64,000 bases of DNA from Actinomycetospora chibensis (lineage in GTDB: Bacteria > Actinomycetota > Actinomycetes > Mycobacteriales > Pseudonocardiaceae): contig NZ_JAQZAM010000002.1 in assembly GCF_028737215.1 (NCBI RefSeq), positions 1 through 64,000 on the forward strand, read 5' to 3'. Position 1 is the stretch's first letter. Each line of letters starts with the position of its first letter. The notes under the pieces are model-generated. The model did no database searches. It was not told where the DNA came from and saw only the letters and a list, made by a program, of their open reading frames with translations. Positions 1-6,973 of this stretch are shown piece by piece. The translations under genes and the position numbers were made by a program.

Positions 1-1
1 C

Positions 2-34
2 ACCTTCCGCGCCACCCTGGCCTGGCTCTCATGA
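2..34 (+). CDS. 3' end of an unidentified gene running in from the left edge
   Basis: Reading from base 2 gives Thr-Phe-Arg-Ala-Thr-Leu-Ala-Trp-Leu-Ser and a TGA stop. It is on the plus strand and converges on the siroheme synthase gene 21 bases away. The codons are GC-rich at third positions, as expected for a real gene here, but ten residues are too few to name a family. Confidence 0.3.
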   Translation, partial: TFRATLAWLS

Positions 35-55
35 ACCACCAGACACGCGCTAGCG

Positions 56-1273
56 CTAGCCCAGATCCGCGACCGCGCCGATCACGATGACGGCGGGCGG
101 GCGCAGGCCGGCGTCGGCGATGGCGCCGGGGAGCTTCGCGAGCGTCGCCCGGGTCGTGACCTCGCCGGGCAGGCCGCCCTCCTGGACGGCCAGCGCCGGG
201 GTCTCCGGGTCGCGGCCCGCCGCGACGAGCGCCTCGGTGATGGCGCCGATGTTCTCGACGGCCATGAGCAGCACGATCGTGCCGCGCAGGCGTCCCAACG
301 CCTCCCAGTCGACCAGCGACTGCGCGTGCCCCGGCGGAAGGTGGCCCGAGACGACCGTGAACTCGTGCGTGACGCCGCGGTGGGTCACCGGCACGCCGGC
401 GAGCGCCGGCACCGCGATCGCGCTGGTGATGCCGGGGACGACCTCGACCTCGACGCCCGCCGCGACGCAGGCCTGGATCTCCTCGACGCCGCGGCCGAAG
501 ACGAACGGGTCGCCGCCCTTGAGCCGTACCACGCGCCGTCCGGCCAGGGCTTCCTCGACGAGCACCTCGTTGATCGTGTCCTGGCTCATGTAGCGCCCGC
601 GCGGCAGCTTCGAGGCGTCGATGACGGTGACGTCGGGCGGCAGCTCGTCGAGCAGCGGCTGCGGCGCGAGCCGGTCGGTGACGACGACGTCGGCCGAGGC
701 CAGCGCCTGGCGCCCGCGGACGGTGATGAGGCCAGGGTCGCCCGGCCCGCCCCCGACGAGGGTGACGCCGGGTCGTACGACGCGGTGGCGGCGGTCGGCC
801 AGCGTGCCGCTGCGCAGGGCCTCGACGGCCCCGTCGCGCACCCCCGTGGCGCGCCGCGGGTCGCCGCCGCCGTGCACGGCCACGGTGATGTCGTCGTAGC
901 GACCGACCGCGGGCGTGACGGCCGTGCCGGCGTCCGCGATGTCGGCGCGCACGCAGAACACGCGCAGCAGCTCGGCCTCGGCGGCGACCGCGGCGTTGAC
1001 CTCCACGTCGTCGGTGGCCGCGACCGCGTACCAGGCGTCGGCGAGGTCGCCGTGGCCGTAGGGCCGGGCGTGCCAGGTGATCTCGCCGGAGTCCGCGAGG
1101 GCCTCGAGGGCGGTGGTGAGGGTCGGGCTCACGACGAGCGTGTCCGCGCCGACCTCGTGCAGCCCGGCCACCCGGCGCTGGGCGACGGACCCGCCGCCGA
1201 CCACGACGACCCGCCGGTCCTGCAGGCGCAGGCCCACCGGGTACACGCGGGCGGGCGGCTCGCTCGGGCTCAC
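56..1273 (-). CDS. cobA: Siroheme synthase / uroporphyrinogen-III C-methyltransferase
   Basis: A 405-aa CysG-like fusion. The N-terminal ~150 residues start with a Rossmann motif (VVVVGGGSVAQRR), typical of the precorrin-2 dehydrogenase/ferrochelatase part. The C-terminal ~250 residues are a SUMT-type SAM methyltransferase with VTLVGGGPGDPGLITVRG, VVRLKGGDPFVFGRG and EVVPGITSAIAVPA. It makes precorrin-2, the branch point to siroheme and cobalamin, in the cytoplasm. The GTG start overlaps the stop of the upstream bluB-cobT gene by 4 nt, so it is the last gene of the riboswitch-controlled operon. M. tuberculosis CysG has the same layout. The dehydrogenase half is somewhat divergent, so a mainly methyltransferase role is possible. 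Confidence 0.93.
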   Translation of the reverse strand: MSPSEPPARVYPVGLRLQDRRVVVVGGGSVAQRRVAGLHEVGADTLVVSPTLTTALEALADSGEITWHARPYGHGDLADAWYAVAATDDVEVNAAVAAEAELLRVFCVRADIADAGTAVTPAVGRYDDITVAVHGGGDPRRATGVRDGAVEALRSGTLADRRHRVVRPGVTLVGGGPGDPGLITVRGRQALASADVVVTDRLAPQPLLDELPPDVTVIDASKLPRGRYMSQDTINEVLVEEALAGRRVVRLKGGDPFVFGRGVEEIQACVAAGVEVEVVPGITSAIAVPALAGVPVTHRGVTHEFTVVSGHLPPGHAQSLVDWEALGRLRGTIVLLMAVENIGAITEALVAAGRDPETPALAVQEGGLPGEVTTRATLAKLPGAIADAGLRPPAVIVIGAVADLG

Positions 1274-3051
1274 GGTGCGTCTCCCCTGCTCTCCGTCGGA
1301 TCCTCCGTAGCCAGATCCTTCTCGGCACGGTCCTTCTCGGTCACCCCGGCCGCGTCGAACGTCGCGACGTCGGCGAGCGCGCGGGCCGCGGCGGTCACCA
1401 CCGGCACCGCGAGCAGCGCCCCGGTGCCCTCGCCGACCCGGAGTGCCAGGTCCAGCGCGGGCGCCAGGCCCAGGTGCTCGAGGGCCAGGGTATGGGCCGG
1501 TTCGACCGAGCGGTGCCCCGCGATCCAGGCGTGTGACGCAGTCGGGGCCAGCGCGGCCGCCACGAGCGCCGCCGCGCCGGACACCACGCCGTCGAGGAGG
1601 ACGGGCGTGCGCAGTGCCGCCGCGCCCAGCAGGAACCCGGCGACCCCCGCGTGCTCCAGGCCCCCGACCGCGGCGAGCACGCCCAGCGGGTCGGCGGGGT
1701 CCGGGCGGTGGAGGGCCAGGGCCTCGCCGACGACGTCGGTCTTGCGGGCGTGGGTGGCGTCGTCGATGCCGGTGCCGCGGCCGGTGACCTGCTCGGCGGA
1801 GGCGCCCGTGAACGCGGCCACGAGCGCCGCCGAGGCGGTGGTGTTGGCGATGCCCATGTCGCCGGTGACCAGCAGCCGGCTGCCGGCCGTGACCAGGTCG
1901 CGGGCGGTCTCGACGCCGGCCCGCATCGCGGCACGGGCCTCGTCGCGGGTCATCGCGGGCCCCGCGGTCATGTCCCGGGTGCCGTGACGGACCTTGCGCG
2001 GCAGCAGGCCGGCCGCGGGGTCGAGGTCGGCGGCGACCCCGACGTCGACCACCTGGACCTCGGCGCCCACCGTCGCGGCGAAGGCGTTCACCGCGGCGCC
2101 GCCGGCGAGGAAGTTCGCGACCATCTGCGCCGTGACCTCCTGGGGCCACGGCGTCACCCCGCGGGCGTGCACCCCGTGGTCCCCCGCGAAGATCGCGACG
2201 ACGGCCGGCTCCGGGAGCGGCGGCGGGCAGCTCCCGGCGAGCCCGGACAGGCGCACGCCGAGCTCCCCGACCTCGCCGAGCCCGCCGGGCGGCACGGTCA
2301 TGCGGGTCAGGTGCTCGCGCGCCGCGGCCTCGCCCTCGGCGGTGTCGAGGTCGGCGAGCGCCGCGAGCGTCTCGTCCAGCGGATCCATCGCGTGGTTCCC
2401 CCAGGTGTCGGTGTGCACGGCCCACGCCAGGGGTCGGCGTCGGGCCCATCCGGCGGTGGCGAGCTCGGGCTCGTCGGCGAAGCCCTCGACGTGCCCGACG
2501 CACAGGTAGGCGACGACCTCGAGGTGGAGGGGCATCCCGACGCGCTCGTGCAGCGTCCGGGCCAGCACCCGCTCGTCGAAGAAGCTCACCCAGCCGACGC
2601 CGAGATCCTCGGCGCGGGCGGCGAGCCACAGGTTCTGGACCGCGCCGGCCACGGAGTGCGCGGCCATGCGCGGCTGGGTGTGCCGCCCGAGGACGTGGCG
2701 CCCGCCGCGGGTCGGGTCGCAGGTGACGACGACGCCCAGCGGGGCCTCCCGGATCGCCTCGACGCGCAGGCCCGCGAACTGCCGGGCGCGAGCGGCGGGC
2801 AGGGACGCCGCGAACTCCCGGCGCTGCTGCTGGGCCAGGGTGGCCAGCTCGTCGCGGAGTCCGGGCGAGCGCAGGACGAGGAAGTCCCAGGGCTGCGAGA
2901 ACCCGACGCTGGGCGCGGCGTGGGCGGCCGCGAGCACGCGGTGCAGGCGCTCCTCGCCCACCGGGGTGTCGACGAAGCCGGTGCGCACGTCGCGGCGGGC
3001 GCGCAGGACGCGGTGCAGGGCGTCGCGGTCGCCGGGCTGCAGGGCGCTCAC
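1270..3051 (-). CDS. cobT: BluB-CobT fusion: DMB synthase / nicotinate-nucleotide-DMB phosphoribosyltransferase
   Basis: A single 593-aa frame with two enzymes. Residues ~1-220 are a nitroreductase-fold BluB (SVGFSQPWDFLVLRS, AVQNLWLAARAEDLGVGWVS), which cleaves FMNH2 to 5,6-dimethylbenzimidazole. Residues ~225-593, from MDPLDETL, are CobT, with PPPLPEPAVVAIFAGDHGVHARG and the MGIANTTASAA region. CobT joins that base to nicotinate mononucleotide to give alpha-ribazole phosphate, so the fusion performs two consecutive steps of the lower-ligand branch. The GTG start overlaps the cobC-like stop by 4 nt, and its stop overlaps the cobA start. Such fusions are known in actinobacteria. An internal ATG at the CobT boundary could also give separate CobT. 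Confidence 0.93.
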   Translation of the reverse strand: MSALQPGDRDALHRVLRARRDVRTGFVDTPVGEERLHRVLAAAHAAPSVGFSQPWDFLVLRSPGLRDELATLAQQQRREFAASLPAARARQFAGLRVEAIREAPLGVVVTCDPTRGGRHVLGRHTQPRMAAHSVAGAVQNLWLAARAEDLGVGWVSFFDERVLARTLHERVGMPLHLEVVAYLCVGHVEGFADEPELATAGWARRRPLAWAVHTDTWGNHAMDPLDETLAALADLDTAEGEAAAREHLTRMTVPPGGLGEVGELGVRLSGLAGSCPPPLPEPAVVAIFAGDHGVHARGVTPWPQEVTAQMVANFLAGGAAVNAFAATVGAEVQVVDVGVAADLDPAAGLLPRKVRHGTRDMTAGPAMTRDEARAAMRAGVETARDLVTAGSRLLVTGDMGIANTTASAALVAAFTGASAEQVTGRGTGIDDATHARKTDVVGEALALHRPDPADPLGVLAAVGGLEHAGVAGFLLGAAALRTPVLLDGVVSGAAALVAAALAPTASHAWIAGHRSVEPAHTLALEHLGLAPALDLALRVGEGTGALLAVPVVTAAARALADVATFDAAGVTEKDRAEKDLATEDPTESRGDAP

Positions 3052-4106
3052 AGGATCTCCCTGAGCGTGGCGACGAGGTGGTCGGTGATGTCGGAGGACC
3101 GCACCGCGATGCGCACGTGCTCGACGTCGAGACCGGGGAACGTGTCGCCGCGGCGGACGGCGAGGCCGCGCTCGCGGAGCCGTTCGCGGACGTCGGAACG
3201 TCCCGGGGTGCGCACGAGGACGAAGCTCGCCGCCGGGGTGCCGCGGACCTCGAGGCCGGGGAGCTTCTCCAGGGTGGCGACGAGGTGGTCGCGGTCGGCC
3301 TTGACGATGCGGGCGGCATGGTCGGCCTCGGCCCGGGCGCCCTCGGTGCTGCAGGCCTCGAGCGCCACCAGCGCCGGCGTCGACACCGACCACCGCGGAG
3401 CGGCGGCGCGCAGCGCCCGGGCGAGCTCCGCCGGCGCGAGGGCGTAGCCGACACGCAGGCCGGCGAGGCCCCAGGTCTTGGTCAGGCTGCGCAGCACCAC
3501 CAGGCCGGGGAGGTCGCGGCGCTCGGCGAGGCTGTCCGGTTCGCCGGGCGCGGTGTCGATGAAGGCCTCGTCGACCACCAGCGTCCGGCCGGGCCGGGCC
3601 AGCGTGGCGAGGACCGCGGCGGGGTGGCGCACGGAGCTGGGGTTGGTGGGGTTGCCGACGACCACGAGGTCCGCGCTCGCCGGGACCGCGTCGGGGTCGA
3701 GGGTGAGGTCGCCGTGGGGATCTCCCTGGTCGAGCACGACCCGGTCGACCTCGTGCCCCGCCGCCCGCAGCGCCGCCTCCGGCTCGGTGAACTGGGGATG
3801 CACGACGACCGCGTGGCGCGGCCGCAGGGCCCGTGCGAGCAGCACGAATCCCTCCGCGCCCCCGGCGGTCGGCACGACCTCGCTCTCCGGTCGCCCGTGG
3901 CGGGCGGCGACCGCCGCGGTCGCCGCCGTCGGGTCCGGGTAGGCGGCGAGGTCGCCGAGACTCGCCGTGAGGCACTCGCGCAGCCACGTCGGCGGGGTCC
4001 CCGCGCGGACGTTGACCGCCAGGTCGACGAGACCCGGCCCGACCTCGGCGTCGCCGTGGTGGTGGAGGTCGTACAGGGTCGGGTCCGCCTCCCGGGTCCG
4101 CGTCAC
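3048..4106 (-). CDS. cobC: CobC/CobD-like PLP aminotransferase (threonine-phosphate decarboxylase family)
   Basis: A 352-aa fold-type I PLP enzyme. Visible motifs are VVVGNPTNPSSV (cofactor-binding Asn), TLVVDEAFID and the Schiff-base lysine in RSLTKTWGLAGLRVGYA. This resembles HisC/CobD proteins that make (R)-1-amino-2-propanol phosphate or a similar side arm for the cobalamin nucleotide loop. M. tuberculosis Rv2231c is of this type. It overlaps the upstream 107-aa gene and the downstream bluB-cobT gene by 4 nt each, and lies in the riboswitch operon. A histidinol-phosphate aminotransferase role is less likely given the neighbours. Confidence 0.85.
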   Translation of the reverse strand: MTRTREADPTLYDLHHHGDAEVGPGLVDLAVNVRAGTPPTWLRECLTASLGDLAAYPDPTAATAAVAARHGRPESEVVPTAGGAEGFVLLARALRPRHAVVVHPQFTEPEAALRAAGHEVDRVVLDQGDPHGDLTLDPDAVPASADLVVVGNPTNPSSVRHPAAVLATLARPGRTLVVDEAFIDTAPGEPDSLAERRDLPGLVVLRSLTKTWGLAGLRVGYALAPAELARALRAAAPRWSVSTPALVALEACSTEGARAEADHAARIVKADRDHLVATLEKLPGLEVRGTPAASFVLVRTPGRSDVRERLRERGLAVRRGDTFPGLDVEHVRIAVRSSDITDHLVATLREIL

Positions 4107-4426
4107 CGGCGGGCGCGCGCGGCCCGCAGGAGCACCGTCTCGGCCTCGGGCACCGACGCGGCGAGCACCGACGTCACGGCCGACGGCGCGGCGCCCTCGT
4201 CCCAGTCCGCGTCGCGCATCCGGGCGACCAGCTCGCGCGCGAGGGTGTCGACGCGGGCGGCGGCCTCGGCGCGGTCGCGGACCGGGCCGTCACCGAGCAG
4301 GTCGAGCGGGAGGTGGCCCGTGCCGGCGAGCACCCGGCGCAGGTCGAGCAGCAGCCGTTCCTCACGTCCCCGGGTGCGAGTCACCGGGGGGTGGGATCGA
4401 GCGTGCGGGGTCACGGGTGCGTGCAT
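4103..4426 (-). CDS. Unidentified 107-aa protein, first gene of the cobalamin operon
   Basis: The ATG start is chosen because GAGGAAGG lies about 9 nt upstream, directly after the riboswitch. The protein is hydrophilic and probably helical: a basic N-terminus (HARSHPPVTRTRGREER), a central LLLDLRRVLAGTG and LARELVARMRDADWDEG, and an Arg-rich end. There is no signal peptide or membrane segment. Its stop overlaps the cobC-like start by 4 nt, so it is co-transcribed and probably translationally coupled. I do not recognise the family. Position suggests a small accessory to nucleotide-loop assembly or cobalt/corrinoid handling, but nothing in the sequence proves it. Confidence 0.7.
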   Translation of the reverse strand: MHAPVTPHARSHPPVTRTRGREERLLLDLRRVLAGTGHLPLDLLGDGPVRDRAEAAARVDTLARELVARMRDADWDEGAAPSAVTSVLAASVPEAETVLLRAARARR

Positions 4427-4469
4427 CGTCGCCGGCCTTCCTCGGGGTCCTCGCCCGATGTCTGCCTGA

Positions 4470-4640
4470 AGCCTTCCTCGCGACGGCCGGAGTCTCCTGG
4501 CTCCCGGATCGCTGCTCGCCCCGGCCTTCCCGCCGGCAGGTGCCGGCCGTGGCCTCTCGTGGGGTCCGCTCACCGGTGACAGTGGCGGGACCGCGCCGGA
4601 ATCACACCGGCTTCCTCCGCGTCCGTCGACGGCTCAGACG
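4470..4640 (-). promoter_or_regulatory. Cobalamin (B12) riboswitch
   Basis: The minus strand carries the classic elements in order: GAAGCCGGTGTGATTCCGGC, then GGTCCCGCCACTGT, a variable stem region, and the B12 box GAGCCAGGAGACTCCGGCC. The B12 box is followed by the ribosome-binding site and ATG of the 107-aa gene at 4426. It should sense adenosylcobalamin and repress the operon when B12 is plentiful. Exact ends are approximate. A promoter should lie just upstream, in 4640-4750. Confidence 0.95.
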
Positions 4641-4752
4641 ACCACGCAGGTCACGAGTGCGTCAACGTCGCAGCGGGGTTCGAGTGCGTGGCGTTACGGA
4701 CACCGAGTGTCTGCGGAGTGCCGCCGCTGACACGAGTGCTCCGCCGAACGGC

Positions 4753-5370
4753 TCAGCGCAACAGGCCCTGACGGAAGCCGCGGGCGACGGCGTCGGCGCG
4801 GTCGCCCGCGCCGAGCTTGCGGAACAGGCGCCGGGCGTGGGTCTTCACCGTGTCCTCGGCGAGCACGAGCTCGGCGGCGATCTCGGCGTTGGACAGGCCC
4901 TCGGTCATCCCGAGCAGCACGTCCATCTCGCGGTCCGAGAGCTCGGTGGTGGCGGGGCGGGCGCCGGGCAGGGCGGAGGGGTCGACGAGGTCGCCGGCGC
5001 GCAGGAACCCGCGGGCCCCGAGACGCAGGGCCCAGGCGGCGCGCTCGTCCTCGGCCGTGGCGGCACCCGGGGCCGGCGCCGGGCGCTCGGGCAGGGGGTC
5101 GAGCTCGGTCGACGGCGCCTCGCCCACGACGAGGACCGGCGTCTCCGGGGCGTGGCGACGCACCTGGCGGACGGCCTCCATCCAGACGCTGCCGTCGTCG
5201 GCGCCGACGAGCACGACGTCGGGCCCGTGCCCGTCGACGAGGTGGCCGAGGCCGACGACGAGGTCGGGGACGTTGTCGACGCACGGGAGGTCGTCGAAGA
5301 CCGAGGAGAGATGGCCGACCAGGCGTTCCCGCGCGGGCGTCGCTCCGGCGAAGACGAGGCACGATCCCAT
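4753..5370 (-). CDS. LuxR-family regulator with degenerate receiver-like domain
   Basis: 205 aa. The C-terminal ~65 residues are a clear GerE/LuxR helix-turn-helix (ELSDREMDVLLGMTEGLS, NAEIAAELVLAEDTVKTHAR). The N-terminal ~130 residues have alternating beta/alpha segments like a receiver domain (GPDVVLVGADDGS, TPVLVVGEAPS), but the usual phosphate-accepting Asp after beta-3 is not obvious. It may therefore respond to something other than a kinase. No sensor kinase gene is adjacent. It sits between the cobalamin riboswitch and the asparaginase gene. Targets cannot be told from sequence. Confidence 0.85.
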   Translation of the reverse strand: MGSCLVFAGATPARERLVGHLSSVFDDLPCVDNVPDLVVGLGHLVDGHGPDVVLVGADDGSVWMEAVRQVRRHAPETPVLVVGEAPSTELDPLPERPAPAPGAATAEDERAAWALRLGARGFLRAGDLVDPSALPGARPATTELSDREMDVLLGMTEGLSNAEIAAELVLAEDTVKTHARRLFRKLGAGDRADAVARGFRQGLLR

Positions 5371-5400
5371 TTCACACTCTCCTCACCCCGATGAGTGCTC

Positions 5401-6363
5401 TCACGATCGCACACGGTGAACGCCGATCGGGTGACCCCCTCCTCGGACGAGTGGCGCGGCGATGGTGGTCAGTTCGGCCGTCCGGTCGAGGTGGTCGAGG
5501 CCGCGACGGCGCAGCACCTCGAGGAGCACCGGGCCCACCGCCCGGCCCGCACCGTCGACGACGGCGAGCGCGAGCGACGCGCCGTCGGGCAGGACGGCGA
5601 GCAGGACGCCCTCGGCCCCGACCTTCGACAGCGCGCCGGGCGCCACGGTCATGAGGACGGTGTCGAGGCGGTCGGGGCCCGCGACGAGTCCGGGGTGGGC
5701 GCGCATCGCGGCGGCGACGCGACCCTCGGGGGTGTCGGCCCGCGCGGCGTCCAGCGCCAGCCCGAGGCGCGCCACGGCGAGGAGGTCGGTGGCGAACGCG
5801 GGCGCCCCGCAGCCGTCGACGGTGACGGCGCGGACGGGGCCCGCGAGGCGCTCGAGGGTCGCCCGGACCCCGCGCTGCAGCGGGTGCTCGGGGGCGAGGT
5901 AACCCTCGATCGGCCACTCCCGCGCCACGCAGGCGGCGAGCATCGCGGCGTGCTTGCCCGAGCAGTTCATGGCGAGCCGCTCGGGGGCCCGCTCGCCCCA
6001 CGCGTGGTCGGCGGCGACCCCGAGCGGGCGCGCGGGCGGACAGCCCAGTGCGTCGGCGTCGAGGCCGTGGCGCGCGAGCAGCCCGGCGGCGAGGACGAGG
6101 TGCTCGGGCTCGCCGGAGTGCGAGCCGGCGGCGAGCGCCAGCTCCCGGTCGTCGAGGTCCGCGGTGGTCCCGGCCAGGGCCTCCAGCACCGCCACCGCCT
6201 GCGCCGGCTTGAGCGCCGAGCGCGGCAGCATCGGGACGTCCACGGCCTCGGTCCGCAGCGCCGTCGTCCCGTCGGGCTCGAGCACCACCAGCGCGACCCG
6301 GTGCTCGGACTCCACGAGCTCGCCGCGGGTGACCTCGACGACCCAGGGCCCGGTGGGACTCAC
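5401..6363 (-). CDS. L-asparaginase II (thermolabile-type)
   Basis: A 320-aa member of the asparaginase II family, which resembles the Rhizobium etli enzyme and is unrelated to AnsA/AnsB. Typical motifs are the Ser/Lys segment MLPRSALKPAQAVAVLEA and the MNCSGKHAAML motif. It hydrolyses asparagine to aspartate and ammonia in the cytoplasm; no signal peptide is seen. The GTG start overlaps the fchA stop by 4 nt, so it is the last gene of the fhs-fchA operon. The functional link between asparagine use and C1-folate metabolism is not obvious. Confidence 0.88.
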   Translation of the reverse strand: MSPTGPWVVEVTRGELVESEHRVALVVLEPDGTTALRTEAVDVPMLPRSALKPAQAVAVLEALAGTTADLDDRELALAAGSHSGEPEHLVLAAGLLARHGLDADALGCPPARPLGVAADHAWGERAPERLAMNCSGKHAAMLAACVAREWPIEGYLAPEHPLQRGVRATLERLAGPVRAVTVDGCGAPAFATDLLAVARLGLALDAARADTPEGRVAAAMRAHPGLVAGPDRLDTVLMTVAPGALSKVGAEGVLLAVLPDGASLALAVVDGAGRAVGPVLLEVLRRRGLDHLDRTAELTTIAAPLVRGGGHPIGVHRVRS

Positions 6364-6899
6364 ACCAGCCGCTCCGCCAGGGCCCGGGCGTGGCCGGCAC
6401 GTTCCTCGACGTGCTCGAGGCGGGGGTCGGCGAGCTCACCGGCATCCGCGATGTTCGCGCCGACCAGTGCCGCGGCGCTCTCGGCGGCCGCGGCGGCGAG
6501 GAAGGCGGCGGTCACCGCGTCGCCGGTGAGGTGGTCGGGTCCGCTCTCGGCCAGGAGCGCCGCCAGCTCGGCGACCCGCACGGCGAGGGCGACGACGTCG
6601 GAGGGCACCTGGACGATCGCCTCGGTCGCCGCGGGGCCCCCGCCGGGCTTGCGGCGGGCCTCGAGGAAGCCCGCGAACGCCTCGACGTCGTCGTCGGCGA
6701 GGCGCAGGGCCTTCGCGCGCAGGGCGTCGAGCTCCTGCACGGCCTCCCGGTCGGCGGCGGCCTTCGCGACCTTGGTGGCGAGCCCCGCGGCGAACGAGGC
6801 GGTCACGGCGGCCGTCGACCCCGCCGCCGGGCCGGGCCCGGCGGCGGCGAGGACCTCCCCGAACCGCGCGACCCCCAGCTCACCGATCGGCCGGCTCAC
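6360..6899 (-). CDS. fchA: Methenyltetrahydrofolate cyclohydrolase / cyclodeaminase-type protein
   Basis: 179 aa, matching the formiminotransferase-cyclodeaminase fold: GPGPAAGSTAAVTASFAAGLATKVAK near the N-terminus and an Ala-rich helical body. It is expected to interconvert 5,10-methenyl- and 10-formyl-tetrahydrofolate. The start used is the GTG opening SRPIGELG, because the extra upstream residues have no family similarity and cover the intergenic hairpin. It follows fhs by 74 bases on the same strand, which makes a two-step formate-to-methenyl-THF module, and overlaps the asparaginase start by 4 nt. Confidence 0.85.
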   Translation of the reverse strand: MSRPIGELGVARFGEVLAAAGPGPAAGSTAAVTASFAAGLATKVAKAAADREAVQELDALRAKALRLADDDVEAFAGFLEARRKPGGGPAATEAIVQVPSDVVALAVRVAELAALLAESGPDHLTGDAVTAAFLAAAAAESAAALVGANIADAGELADPRLEHVEERAGHARALAERLV

Positions 6900-6920
6900 G
6901 GGTGCGCCTCCGGCGCACGG

Positions 6921-6956
6921 GAGCACTTTCCTGCGCTACAGGGCACGAAAGTGCTC
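6921..6956. repeat. REP-like hairpin between fhs and fchA
   Basis: A perfect 10-bp inverted repeat, GAGCACTTTC and GAAAGTGCTC, with a 16-nt loop containing GGGCAC. On the minus strand it reads GTGTGAGCACTTTCGTGCCC, which shares a 12-nt start and CGTGCCCTG with the hairpin at 29547-29586. It lacks a T-run, so it looks more like a dispersed palindrome or an mRNA-stability element than a terminator. Confidence 0.7.
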
Positions 6957-6973
6957 ACACGGGAGGAGCCCAC

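Noticed and set aside
51-60. GCTAGCGCTAGC palindrome at the cobA stop
   Set aside because: It is short, overlaps two stop codons of the reverse strand and has no terminator-like tail, so it is not called as a site.
56-3454. A 1132-aa minus frame covering several cobalamin genes
   Set aside because: Only the last 405 residues (siroheme synthase) are real. The rest is Arg/Pro/Ala-rich shadow of bluB-cobT and the cobC-like gene in another frame.
326-4469. Long plus-strand frames opposite the cobalamin operon
   Set aside because: They are antisense shadows in high-GC DNA with low-complexity composition and no family motifs, and clear homologues lie on the other strand.
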